Positions 22,384 to 32,444 of a stretch of 64,000 nt of DNA are shown in pieces. The notes below the pieces were generated by a model. That model saw nothing but the letters and a program-made list of their open reading frames with translations. It ran no database searches and had not been told where the DNA came from. How positions within the stretch are numbered: position 1 is the stretch's first letter; each line of letters opens with the position of its first letter. This DNA is from Sabellastarte sp. h YS-2021 (lineage: Eukaryota; Annelida; Polychaeta; Sabellida; Sabellidae), in the NCBI GenBank assembly GCA_964017235.1, contig OZ024933.1, forward strand, positions 5,769,962 to 5,833,961. Direction: 5' to 3'. The translations under genes were made by a program, and so were the position numbers.

Positions 22384-23058
22384 GACAGCACATAGTATGG
22401 CTATGCCACCATTAAGACTGGTATATAGTATGCTTATACCACCATCATCTGGTATTTTATGTTATTTAATTCATTTTTGTTGTGTTAAATAATGTATATT
22501 TCCCTTATTTGGCTCAATTAAAAGACTTTTTAACCTTTTATTCCAGTGATAACTCCAAAAGAGCGAATTGCTGTCCACTTCCAAGCAATCTGAACTAGGT
22601 TTTAATGATATGCATGATCTAATTGAAATTTATCTGTCCTACATTATTATGTCAGGGTACCAGTCCATTTTGTATTCAATTAGAACAACCTCTTCAATTT
22701 TAAAGTATGTAACCGTGACATCATTCGTTTTTTGTTTACATTTCACAAATCTCCATTGAGCCAATCGCTGTCCCCCCTGTAACTGATATTTTCTTTTTCA
22801 CCTTATAAAACAAACCCAGGAATAATTTGGAAACCTGAAAGTTGAAATCTTATTGTTCTGCTAAAGCATATCCACCTTGGATTATACCAATATTTTCAAT
22901 TTTTATGAATAAATGACAGTTTTTTATAACACAGCAGGATGAAGCTGATGAATCAATTGAATCCTTTTTTTAAAGTATGGTATTTGATTTCACATAATGT
23001 CTGAACCTCAACATTAATTTAGCATCTTTGTTACATTTTAGGAGGTAAATATGACTAG

Positions 23059-23184
23059 TTATTCAGAGCAAAGGCCATCAGAGACACAAGGAGTGCACTG
23101 AAGCAGTCACCCATCCTGATACTAATGTAGCCCATTGCCCCTTAACTTCTGTAAAAGACAGACACCCACAACACTACGCCACAA
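23059..23184 (-). mobile_element. 5S rRNA-derived SINE-like fragment, unit 3
   Basis: Third counterpart of 12125-12250. Confidence 0.6.
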
Positions 23185-24299
23185 TTCATGAAAGTCCGGA
23201 GACAAAAAACATGATAAAAAAATAGGAGTCTGTCTAGAGCTCGCTCTTACCAAATTACATTCTACTAAGAAAATATGCTGAATAATATAAGGGTGAGATT
23301 AGTTGTAAGGTACTTTTAGTGCAACATGAATAAAATAGCTTCTGATGGAACTTTCTATTCTTAAACCAAGATATTCAAACAGATTATTTAATTTATTTTA
23401 CTCTTTGTATATACTGTAACGTGTGCTATATTGTTGTCAGGTCTTATTACTTCTACTGAATTAAAAATTACTGTCGAAATTTACCAACATGTTAACCTGT
23501 TTTTAGCCCTTTTTGCTTAAACACAAAGAAACAATCAATAATAATAGGTTTCTCTCTCCAGAAAAATATGTTTTTACCTTGTTAGACTTCTTTGACTTCT
23601 TGTAAATGTACAATGCAGTCAGAAACTCAACTGTAATGCCACTTATATATATAATCTATTTCCCAGCCCATCTTTTCACTTTCTTTCATTTTATCTCATC
23701 AAGATGTCAAAATGTTCACTGAACATTTTTATGAACAGAGATGCTTACGTGTAAGCTTGCCATGGGAGTAAATAATAGATCAAAAGCAAAAAATGTTGCT
23801 GTAATGCTTTATTTTATTCCTTTCATTGAAACGTAAAGAGAAACCTTTTTCTATGCTATTAATAAATATTGCATCTTTGCTTAGCTTTATGTTTTGACAA
23901 ATGACATCAGAGTTGTTTGCATCTTTTTACCGCATTGGGATATATACCAAACATAGAATGTAACAGGATTGTCAGAAAATATGATTAATTGGAGGTGCAA
24001 ACAATTGCCTCTCAGTTTTCATTCCTGTCAGGCTTTGTTTCATCATTGAATTCAACAAATAACAGACATTTCAAAACAGGACAATTGATAAATTACCAAA
24101 ATAGGCAAGAAACAAAAGCTACTGTGAACATATTCATAAATCATATATGTTCTTATTATATTTTGATGTTCCTTTATGAGCATTTATATGAACGTTAGGA
24201 TACATTTATGATACATTCTGTATCTTATGTGGGTGTTCCACCACACGACTAAGGCTCCCGATTAAGGGTTTTTGGGGGTCGGTTTGAAATATTTGCTTA

Positions 24300-24770
24300 G
24301 TCCCAGACCTTCTGTAAGGGTCGGTTGTTGTCGGTTGGGGCCGTGTGAAAAATCAAACATGTTTGATATTTCTCACGACTACAACCGATTCATATTTCCC
24401 GCCGTCAACAAAATGTCCAGTCCCAGGTGTCCTCAGGCCTCCTCAGACCCAAATTTACACAGTCGTGTGTTGTCCCAGGCCGCCTGCGACCCTTAGTCCC
24501 AGACCTCCGTAGCTTAGTCCCAGGAGGCCGGTTGTTAATCCCAGTCTGCGGTGTCTTGGGACCCAAAAATCAAGGTCTGGGACTAAGCCCCGACTAAGGG
24601 TAACCGACCCTAACCGATCCAAACCGGCCTCCCCAGTACGCCTGGGACAGCACAAATTTAGTCTGCCACAGTCTGAGGACGCCCCAGGCGGCCTGGGACT
24701 AACAACTGATTAAGAACCGACTGTTTTCCGCGCGTCAGAAATTAAAAGGAGGCAATGAGCAGGTCTGGGA
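24300..24770. repeat. Left subterminal motif array of Harbinger
   Basis: At least nine copies of GTCCCAG or its complement CTGGGAC, often as CCTCCTGGGAC or GTCTGGGACTA, occur in both orientations. A matching cluster sits at 28510-28765. Such subterminal arrays often bind the element-encoded Myb-like protein; that role is inferred. Confidence 0.6.
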
Positions 24771-24772
24771 CT

Positions 24773-24779
24773 ATATAAG
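24773..24779 (+). promoter_or_regulatory. TATA box of the Harbinger MADF/Myb-like gene
   Basis: TATATAA in the context GGGACTATATAAGC, about 215 nt upstream of the ATG at 24992 and directly beside a subterminal GGTCTGGGAC motif. Confidence 0.55.
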
Positions 24780-24991
24780 CGACCGCGCACACTTTGTCAT
24801 TGTTACTGACTGTTTGGCTACTGAGAGACGTGTGTCACTGATTTGTAGGGGTTTTCAATTTTTATTTTATATATATTATACTTGAGCTTAAGGCAAATTT
24901 CACAGTTAGGAGACACATTTTACTATTTTTTTATTATTTTGTCGACTGGATCATGAGATAAGAGAAAGGAGGGAAGAGAGGAAGGAAAAAG

Positions 24992-26158
24992 ATGGATGAG
25001 AGGGAGAAGGAAAGTCAAGTAGAGGAGAGGAGTGAAATTATTACAGAAGAAGGAACTGAGAGGAGAGAGGAGGATGAGATTGAGGAAGGTCCAGCTATTG
25101 GGGAAGCTGTGGCAGAAGAAGAAGAGAGGTGTGAAGAAGATCCGGAGTGCCATTCTTCAGCCAAGAGAGCCAGGGTGTGTGCCACTTTTACAGACAGCCA
25201 GGAAGTTTCCATTGTGGAATTTGTAAAGCTGCACCCTGAACTGCATGACAAGGAACATTCACGTTTCCACCACAGGACCAGAAGAGAGGCTCTCTGGGCA
25301 GAAATATCTGCAGAACTCAAGCTCCAGCCCTTTGATGTGAGACGTTGGTTCTTGTCCCAGCGAACCTGTTATGGAAAGCTGTCTAAGCTCCAATCTGGCC
25401 AAGCCCCAAGGGAGATGACCAAGAGACAGTCCTGGATCTACCAACAGATGGGTTTTCTTAAAACCCATATCAGAAGAAAGGGGGCCAACAGAAGTTCAGG
25501 TTTTGAGGCCAGTCCAAATACCAGCAGGCAGGACGAATCACTTGGGTCAACTACTGACACAGAACACCTGAGGGAGAGGAGTCAGTCCATCATTACATCA
25601 ACACCCGTTTCAACTACAGACTCCAAGATTCTCGAACACTTTGAGCAGATGAGGACACTTATCTCAGGCTTTCTGCATCAGAAGTCAGACAGGCAGCCCT
25701 TCTTTGACTACGTGGCATCAGAGGCCGAAAAGATGACTCAAGAAGAATTTGAAGAATTAAAGGGCAAGATATTTAGAAACATCGAAACTATTAAGAGCAA
25801 CCGTAGACGTCAGCCATTGCCCAGAAGATCAGCCACTGTTACCACGGAGTCCCAGAGGGTCGGCCTACTGCCAACAACCACTCCACAGGCGTCTAGTTCC
25901 ACTCAAGCAGCAGCTAGCAGCAGTTTTGTGTACTATACACCAAGCCCCATTGGCTTCAGCAACCCGACATCTGTCCTAACTGTACAGGACAAAGGGAGCA
26001 GACACAATCTGAGTGGAATCTTAAGCCAGCTACCATGTCTGACATCAACACAGATCGTCGAGCAGCCTCAGCAGCAGCAGCAGCAACAACTGCAGCAGCT
26101 CTTTACTATCACCACTTCAGCACCGCCTCAACAGCAGCAGCAGCAGCCTCCTCAGTAG
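24992..26158 (+). CDS. Harbinger MADF/Myb-SANT-like DNA-binding protein
   Basis: 388 residues, start chosen because the preceding in-frame ATG is followed at once by a stop and this ATG has a purine at -3 and G at +4. Residues 1-55 are highly acidic (Glu-rich). Residues 62-135 form a MADF/Myb-SANT-like domain (TFTDSQEVSIVEFVKLHPEL, then REALWAEISAEL, then DVRRWFLSQRTCYGKLSKL). After it come basic and Ser/Thr-rich stretches and a C-terminal polyglutamine region (350-388). In Harbinger transposition the Myb-like partner helps bring the nuclease to the nucleus and to the element ends. The frame is open throughout. It lacks introns. The stop is 32 nt before a histone-type stem-loop. Confidence 0.82.
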   Translation: MDEREKESQVEERSEIITEEGTERREEDEIEEGPAIGEAVAEEEERCEEDPECHSSAKRARVCATFTDSQEVSIVEFVKLHPELHDKEHSRFHHRTRREALWAEISAELKLQPFDVRRWFLSQRTCYGKLSKLQSGQAPREMTKRQSWIYQQMGFLKTHIRRKGANRSSGFEASPNTSRQDESLGSTTDTEHLRERSQSIITSTPVSTTDSKILEHFEQMRTLISGFLHQKSDRQPFFDYVASEAEKMTQEEFEELKGKIFRNIETIKSNRRRQPLPRRSATVTTESQRVGLLPTTTPQASSSTQAAASSSFVYYTPSPIGFSNPTSVLTVQDKGSRHNLSGILSQLPCLTSTQIVEQPQQQQQQQLQQLFTITTSAPPQQQQQQPPQ

Positions 26159-26190
26159 CCATCCAGTCAGGGCGGGTCTTTGACCTGCCA

Positions 26191-26210
26191 GGCCCTTTTC
26201 AGGGCCACCA
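26191..26210 (+). terminator. Histone-type mRNA 3' stem-loop after the MADF/Myb-like gene
   Basis: GGCCCT-TTTC-AGGGCC forms a perfect 6-bp stem with a UUUC tetraloop, followed by ACCA. This fits the metazoan replication-dependent histone mRNA 3' end. It starts 33 nt after the stop codon, the usual spacing for histone genes. A block CTTCCAAAAACAATT follows. The same arrangement is found on the opposite strand behind the nuclease gene. An AATAAA near 26300 could also serve, so use of the stem-loop is inferred. Confidence 0.75.
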
Positions 26211-26970
26211 AATCTTCCAAAAACAATTATTTAGCTGCAAGTTATTCCAATTCCCCTCCCAAAACAAAAAAGTTCAGTACAAATACTTATCACAAGAAAA
26301 AATAAAAATTAAAGTCCAACACCCACACCACCCCAAACATGAAATAAATAACCCATGGTACCACACATAACAAAAAGGCCACATAAAAAAATTTTAAAAA
26401 TAACTCCCAATATGGCCATTAATCAGCCCATTTTTAGATTAAAATCCATGGGATAGTTTAAAATTTGTAATTGAAAAGTCCAACACTTACACCTTCCCTA
26501 GAGTTAAAAGGCATTATTACATAATTACCAACCCACAAACAGACAAACCCAATACCAAACATAACCCCCAAATAACAAACCCAGTACCAAACCTAACAGC
26601 CAACTACAAAAAATAAACCCAACCCCAGTAACCACCAACCAAGAAACACACAAACCCAAAAGTAAATAGAACCCATGCCAACGAACTGACAAACTATTTT
26701 GCAAACACAATCCCCCATTATTGAAAACAAAACTAGTTCCATGGTTATATTTTCCACATGTTTGTGATTAGAAGTGAAGATTTAAAATTGAAGATTTCCA
26801 TAAAAACATTTCTGCTACAAATAAATTTCCAACCCATGAACAAAAAAAATTGGTGAAATTAGGATGTGGATTTCAAAATATATAAAAAATTAATTCACTT
26901 TTGGATATTATGTGTGGCTTTGTGTCTGGCTTTTGTTTAACAATGGGTTTGTATGTTTCCTGGGTGAGTA
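26211..26970. other. Harbinger interior between the convergent genes
   Basis: AT- and A-rich non-coding DNA with C/A-rich low complexity at 26520-26700. No gene. Confidence 0.5.
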
Positions 26971-26974
26971 AGTT

Positions 26975-27122
26975 GTGGTTGTCTGTTTGTCAATCTGAAA
27001 AAGTTATGTTTGGCACGAGGTTTGTCTGTTTGTCCGTCTGAACAAGTTATGTTTGGCATGGGGTTTGTCTGTTTGTCCGTCTGAACAAGTTATGTTTGGC
27101 ATGGGGTTTGTCTGTTTGTCCA
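26975..27122. repeat. 43-bp tandem repeat, about 3.4 copies
   Basis: Units start at 27008, 27051 and 27094 (GTTTGGCAYGRGGTTTGTCT...), with a diverged partial unit before them. It lies between the 3' ends of the convergent Harbinger genes. Confidence 0.85.
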
Positions 27123-27139
27123 ATTGTTTTTGGAATATT

Positions 27140-27159
27140 TGGTAGTCCTGAAAAGGACT
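27140..27159 (-). terminator. Histone-type mRNA 3' stem-loop, distal, after the nuclease gene
   Basis: On the minus strand AGTCCT-TTTC-AGGACT makes a 6-bp stem with a UUUC loop, followed by ACCA and then AATATTCCAAAAACAATT. This is nearly identical to what follows the plus-strand stem-loop at 26191. It lies about 40 nt past the nuclease stop codon. Confidence 0.72.
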
Positions 27160-27162
27160 GTT

Positions 27163-27182
27163 TGTTAGTCCTGAAAAGGACT
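27163..27182 (-). terminator. Histone-type mRNA 3' stem-loop, proximal, after the nuclease gene
   Basis: A second identical 16-nt stem-loop, 17 nt past the nuclease stop (27202-27200), followed by AACA rather than ACCA. The duplication of stem-loop plus spacer suggests one may be a tandem copy of the other. Confidence 0.65.
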
Positions 27183-27199
27183 CTTTACTGCAACAGGAC

Positions 27200-28418
27200 T
27201 TATATTCTGCCATCTTGCCAGGCCACTGCTCCCTCATTATTGAAGTAGTCCTTCAGGTAATCCCTCTGTCTTTTGGCCTCTCTAGCAGGGTTTCTGTCTT
27301 GGCCACCACCAGCAGCACCAACAATCAATCCACAATCACCAGGCACATCATCATCATCATCATCCCCAGGCTGCTGACCAGCAGGTTGACCTTGATACTG
27401 GCTTCTGAGTATGTTGTGCAGAACCACACAGGTCATGACCACTTCTCTAACTGTTTCTGGGGGTAGTTCAATGGTGGTTCTCATCACTCTGAATCTTGAA
27501 ACCAGGATGCCAAAAGCGTTCTCCACAACTCTCCTGCCCCTTGATATTCTATAGTTGGCAATCCTTTCCTCTCTTGTTAATAGCCTTCTACCATAGGGTT
27601 TGATGAGCCAGGTCTTCAGGGCAAAGGCATCATCTGCCAGAATAAAGTAGGGGACATCTCTACCACCCTGTGTTATAGGAGCTGTGTCAGGGAAGCCTAT
27701 CCTGCCATCTTCAATCCTCCTCTTCAGCTGAGAGGCATTAAATATCCGGGCATCTGAGCAAGATCCAGCTGTACCCACATCCACCCATCTGAACTTGTAC
27801 TGTCCATCTACCAGGGCCAACATGACAATGGAAAAGAACCCCTTGTAGTTGTGGTAGAGGGCTCCAGAGTTCTTGGGTTTCTTCAGGGCCACATGCTTCC
27901 CATCCAGGGTTCCCAGGGCATGTGGAACATTCCACCTGATCCTGAATTCCCTTTCCAGTTCTTTCCACTCATCTGGAGTAGTAGGACATTTGAGGTACTG
28001 TGTATGACTCTCCAGTGGCCAGATATCTGATGGTGAGGGCTAACTTCTCCCCAACACTGATAGGAGCTCTGTAGTTGGTGGCCTGCCTGGCTAGACGTGG
28101 TTCCAGTCTGGTCTTCATCATTTCAAAGAATTCTGGGGTCATCCTCATGTAGTTGGTGAATCCTGGAATGTCTGTGGCATACAGATCAGCCATAATGTTG
28201 TGGTAGGCCCCCCTCTCCTCTCTCTGCAGTAGCCATGGCCTGACCCACATGTTGTGCCTTCTTCTAGGTCTCTGTATGGGTGCTGGTGGTGCTGGTGGTG
28301 GTGGTGGTGGTTGCTGTGCTTGACGTAAAAAATGGAAATACATGATTATTTGTAACTGAATAAAAACCAAAAAAGCCCTAAGTTGTTGTTGAATCTGTCT
28401 TCCATTAAAAGGTGGCAT
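27200..28418 (-). pseudogene. Harbinger DDE nuclease (transposase), internal deletion
   Basis: Read right to left. The first part (28418-27969) has a Gln/Pro-rich N-terminus, then the helical region leading to RYLATGESY. The second part continues in another frame with CPTTPDEWKEL and then the DDE domain: GTLDGKH (first Asp), FILADDAF (second Asp), RRVVENAFGIL (Glu), ending in QRDYLKDYFNNEG. All three catalytic residues are present. The frame changes at 27997-28004, where the roughly 30-residue segment normally linking GESY to the CPTT region is missing, so the fault is a deletion with frameshift, not an intron. Stop at 27202-27200, then two histone-type stem-loops. Confidence 0.85.
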
Positions 28419-28463
28419 CCTGCTGTGTTCCTAAAAAAGCAATGGTGATTAGATCGCGAATTT

Positions 28464-28475
28464 TATATATATATA
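28464..28475 (-). promoter_or_regulatory. TATA-like element of the Harbinger nuclease gene
   Basis: An alternating TA run on the minus strand about 45-60 nt before the first ATG (28418). It suits a short leader, but an AT run can be a chance feature. Confidence 0.35.
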
Positions 28476-28509
28476 CCCAGAAAATCCAGCAAATTTGCAA
28501 AACAATAAT

Positions 28510-28765
28510 CGGGGATCCTGGTCTGGGGAAGACTGAGGAGGCCTGAGGAGGCCGGGACTTAATCGTGGGTCAGTCGGGGCTTAGTCCCAGGAGGCCTGAG
28601 GCGTCCTGGGACCAAGTCGGTTTGTGTGCGACAGGATCGTGGTTGAAACCGACCCAAAAACTGGCTTAGTCGGTTCTTAGTCCCAGACCAGTCGGAGACT
28701 CTCTGCGGCCGCCTGAGGCGTCCTGAGGCCTCCTGGGGACGATCTGTTCTTAATCCCAGACTTCA
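28510..28765. repeat. Right subterminal motif array of Harbinger
   Basis: Repeated GTCCCAG / CTGGGAC / GGCCTCCTGGG words in both orientations, mirroring the left array at 24300-24770. Confidence 0.6.
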
Positions 28766-28997
28766 GTACCGACCCAGTATTCCCGCTCATTTTTGTTATT
28801 TTTCCACCGACTGTCCACAATTAAGGGTCGCCGACAGGATCGGGGCTTAATCTGTTGGTGGAACAGGGGCATTACCTAGTCAATCGCTATAAGGCAATCA
28901 AGGTAAAATCTACTTTGACCTGAGCAAGTTATCATTATTTAGGCTGATCTGATTCACCTTATACAACACCTCACTTCAAAAAAATTTTGAGATACAT

Positions 28998-29203
28998 ATT
29001 ATAAAGACCGGAAATGCACAGAGAACAAAAAACTTGTTGCTGTGCATTGTTGGTAGCGTACATTATAAAAATTACTTCCGCAGTATATGTAAAAGTACTT
29101 CCGCAGACTGGTTACCATTAAAGATATAGTTCCTACAAACAAGTACATTTATTGACTAGATTAATAGATGTTTTTGTGTTAAAATCATACCGGTCTTTAT
29201 AAT
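28998..29203. mobile_element. Short MITE with TATAAAGACCGG ends
   Basis: ATTATAAAGACCGG at 28998-29011 is repeated inverted as CCGGTCTTTATAAT at 29190-29203. The 206-bp element is non-coding and contains ACTTCCGCAG twice. The ends next to TA suggest a Tc1/mariner-type MITE. Confidence 0.5.
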
Positions 29204-29260
29204 AGCAATAAATATCAAATAATATGCTTTATAATAGCAATAGATGTCAAATAATATGCT
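29190..29260. repeat. Tandem duplication of about 33 bp
   Basis: TTTATAATAGCAATARATRT followed by CAAATAATATGC occurs twice in a row and overlaps the right end of the MITE. Confidence 0.7.
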
Positions 29261-29399
29261 CATACTGAATGCTAACAATACAGAATCTATTGGGTTTTTA
29301 GTCAAAACAGCAACGAAATATGATAAAAATCCCATTTCCTCTCAACATTCCGAGTGTTCCTTTGTGTCTCACAAATATTGACAGAAACTTTGGAGTTTG

Positions 29400-29715
29400 T
29401 TCGATGTAGGGCCCTCCTTTGATGTCAAACTTTGTATACCTACAGTACCAGGTGCAGCAATTTGAATGTTTCACAGTTCATGTCTTTCAGTGCATAAGAT
29501 TTGCATTTGATACACCAACTTTGTGTAATGAACTCCCTGAGGCTATCCAGGCACCTACTTACCTTCCATAGCCCTCCCACTTCCCTGGCATATCTGGTGT
29601 GAGCCTGCTATCTCTCTATACTTAGATTTTTTTTTCTTTCTCGCTTACGTCTTTGGTACCTTTTAGTCTGCTATATGATGGGTCTTAAGCACTATAAAAG
29701 TACTCTTTACATTAC
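29400..29715 (+). mobile_element. L2-like LINE 3' tail
   Basis: Contains a WNELP-like remnant (ATGAACTCCCTGAGGC) and a 3' end CTTAAGCACTATAAAAGTACTC, the same type of tail as at 2560-2600. Confidence 0.5.
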
Positions 29716-30143
29716 ATACCATTTTCAATTACTCAAAATTTCTGCCTACTTTAGGTGGTATCAAATTACCTCCCATAACCAGACATAACTGCACACTGTA
29801 CAATACCTGTTGTAGCGGATTTCCTCCTAATTCTGTGTGATTCTGTCTCATTCTAGGTCTACTACTGTTTTTCTCACTGTATACCGTATGTATCATGTGT
29901 ATGTTAAGCCCTTGACATAATGTCATAATCTTCTGGAACCTAACTATAACAAAGTTTTGGAGGACCAGCATTCCACCTATGCTTAGACCTGTATAGCCAC
30001 TAAAAACTCTGCCTGTATTGTGATTGGACCATAGCCTCAATATTAAGACTTTTAAAAGACTGTGTTTTCCAGTAAATCCACAAAGATGACATAACATGTA
30101 ACTAGTGTTCTCAATAAACCCTTTTTAGTAGGACCAGGTAGGT
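29716..30143. other. No gene recognised
   Basis: A 122-codon open frame exists on the minus strand (29729-30097) but shows no motif, no composition bias and no homology I can name. I do not call it a gene. Confidence 0.4.
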
Positions 30144-30869
30144 AGTGATTTCAACGGGTGGGTACCCGGGTGCTCGCGCCGATGTGCGATAATAGCTGAA
30201 ACTACAAAAATCTCCATATTTACAGACTTAAAACCTACAGAAATAGTGGGATAGTGGGATCCAACCATTTGCTTTATTTCTTGTCGGCCACTTTTTTGCA
30301 TTCAAAACAATATTACACGAAAGAAATGTTAAATAAAAAAGACTTCTGTACATTCAAAACACGGTTGTTTATGTAAAAATGGAGTCACATGACCTATCAC
30401 AAAAGCATTAGACTATTGCTCGAATGTAGTTTCGGAATTGTAACTTCATTTTTATTTCAGGTTGGTAACCACTGCGTTAAAATATTGCACTCTTATTTAT
30501 TTAAGGAGTGAAGGTCACTGTATAGCCAATATACAGCATTTTATGGACTCGGAATTAAGTAACTGTGTTGATATGCTGACGATTTTCAAAGGGATCCGGT
30601 ATTATAAACAACCAAAATAAAAGATAAATAAAATACTATAAACGGTGTACAAGGGTGAGAAAACAATATTCTTGTGTATTATAATTGAATAGTTTTATTT
30701 TTAAGTGAATTAATGAAGTCGAGATATATATCTGTACTTGGTCAGCCAACGTGGGCGATATTGGCAGAAATAAAGCTTAGATTCGGGTACTGGGGTATGT
30801 GATTTCGGATTCGGGTAAACATTCAGGGTTCGGGTACCCGGATATCCAGATACCCATTGAGATCACTAC
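30144..30869. mobile_element. hAT-like non-autonomous element (about 726 bp)
   Basis: Ends GTAGTGATTTCAACGGGTGGG and, inverted on the right, GTAGTGATCTCAATGGGT. Both sides then carry GGGTACCCGG words. The ends resemble hAT termini, but I see no 8-bp target duplication. Interior non-coding. Confidence 0.5.
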
Positions 30870-32340
30870 ATGTAACCATGCATAATCATGATATTTATTT
30901 TTCTGGTTAAAAGATAAACTGAAAACAAATATTAATCAGACAGCTATAAAATATAGTTAAATGGTACTCAATAGATACATTATGTCTTTTTCACTTCTGT
31001 TATTTTATTTCTCGTATTACTCTTCTTCCTAATGTACTTTCCTTCAGTTGAATTATAGCCAGTACCAGCAGAAGTTCCAGAATCATCAATTGTAACTCTC
31101 TTGTTACCAGATGTTATTACTAACACCCAAAGGACTGGCTTTGGTAAGTGCTGAATTCACCATAAGCTTATGAAAGACAGTTCATGTTACATTCACCAAT
31201 GCATTTATTGCTATTCATTAGAGCAATCATATCTTTTAACAAGCTTGCGCCCACTGGTGTAAAATCAAAACTTACTGCAGACTTGATAAACATATCACAC
31301 AGCTTTGAATAGAGTTTATGTATATTTCTTACGTGTCTCTTTCATGTAAGGGCTGGAGAGGACAGTTGGGCTCTGGTCGATGTGCATCAGTCTCACTTCA
31401 TTCCAACAAATATACCAGAAGTGGCAATGACTGATGTTCACCTTATGGGTGTAACAATTTCACTTTCTGGAACATAAAGGTTGTAAGGCTGCCTAAATTG
31501 TAACTAATTAGGTGGCCCATCAGGAGTGCTTATTTGTTGTTACACGCCTTAACCTTAAGCTTCATTTATGATAACAATAAGCATTGTCTTTCAGGAAAAA
31601 AAACTGTTGAACTACTGCTGTAAAATTTCAAAGTTTGAATTTCACTGTTATATTGAAATAAATTATTCAGCCACTTTTTACTTTCACCCTGTACCTGTTA
31701 TCTTGTGACCACCTTTACGTCATAAATGGATTTTATCCCCTCAGTTCACTTAGCTTTTCTCTTTTTAACCAAACGCGGCACAAAGAATATCCTGACTTTC
31801 TGGCAACCTTAAATTCTAATTATAAAAGGAGCTATGGCCCCCTTAAGGTCATAAAATTGGGCTAAAACCCTCTCGCTTATTTAGTTGTTTTTTTTTTTTG
31901 TTTTGTTTTGTTTTGTTTTTTTTCTTTTTTGTGTTTTTTTTGAGGAATCAAAATTTGCCACAGACATTGAAGTCTATAAATGCTCTACCTAGTTTATAGT
32001 TAGAAAATTTATTTAGTAAAATAAATGTTTATAAGTTACCTAACAGAGTAATGCCAATAGTTCCACCTGAGCTGGGTCCCCGCCGAATCTCAAAAAACAC
32101 GTCCTGAGTTTCCTCTATTCAGACCAGCAGTATTACCCCCTTTATTCTACAGTGGGCTAATGCCTCCTGCACTCACCAGCAGGCTATGACGTCACTTCCT
32201 CTTTTTTAGTTTAAAAACCCATCATTTTAAGGTTCTGACTCAATACATGTCAATCTGCAATTAAAAGTGATACAGTTGTGTAGTCTCAAAATAATTAAAG
32301 TACCTGAAATAAATGAACCACGTGCTGAATAAATTATAAG
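30870..32340. other. No gene recognised; T-rich simple repeat at 31885-31940
   Basis: AT-rich DNA. A TTTTG/TTTTTTTT tract lies at about 31885-31940. No exon can be supported. Confidence 0.45.
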
Positions 32341-32405
32341 TGTATCAACGTCAAAGTTTGGGTTTTGTGTCCCATTCAACAGCCAGGGTCATAGCTCACC
32401 ATCAT
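32340..32405 (-). mobile_element. SINE 3' end fragment
   Basis: On the minus strand ATGACCCTGGCTGTTGAATG...ACAAAAC matches the 3' end of the SINE at 50745-50995. Confidence 0.5.
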
Positions 32406-32444
32406 AGGACCTTCAGAAAAGTATCATGATGACAGAATACAGGA

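Larger units (their letters stand above)
18742..24570. repeat. Tandem array unit 3 (5829 bp)
   Basis: Third copy, running into the larger Harbinger element. It is longer than the others because of a 717-bp insertion at 21667-22383 and smaller indels at about 22525, 23497 and 24012. Its right end lacks about 90 bp of Harbinger sequence present in units 1 and 2. Confidence 0.92.
24231..28870. mobile_element. PIF/Harbinger DNA transposon
   Basis: Imperfect terminal inverted repeats of about 23 bp (core TGTTCCACCA...TTAAG/CTAAG) at 24231-24253 and 28848-28870 enclose two convergent genes, a MADF/Myb-like protein on + and a DDE nuclease on -. This is the standard Harbinger pair. Both ends are GC-rich and full of GTCCCAG/CTGGGAC words. 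No clean 3-bp target duplication is visible. Both genes end in histone-type stem-loops. The nuclease carries an internal deletion, so this copy cannot move by itself. Confidence 0.88.

Noticed and set aside
26299-26306. AATAAA as the main 3' end signal of the MADF/Myb-like gene
   Set aside because: Possible, but it lies in A-rich DNA and the stem-loop is closer to the stop; kept only as an alternative.
27738-27968. Minus-strand frame overlapping the Harbinger nuclease
   Set aside because: Shadow of the nuclease reading frame.
29729-30097. 122-codon minus-strand frame
   Set aside because: No recognisable domain, no supporting promoter or splice sites.
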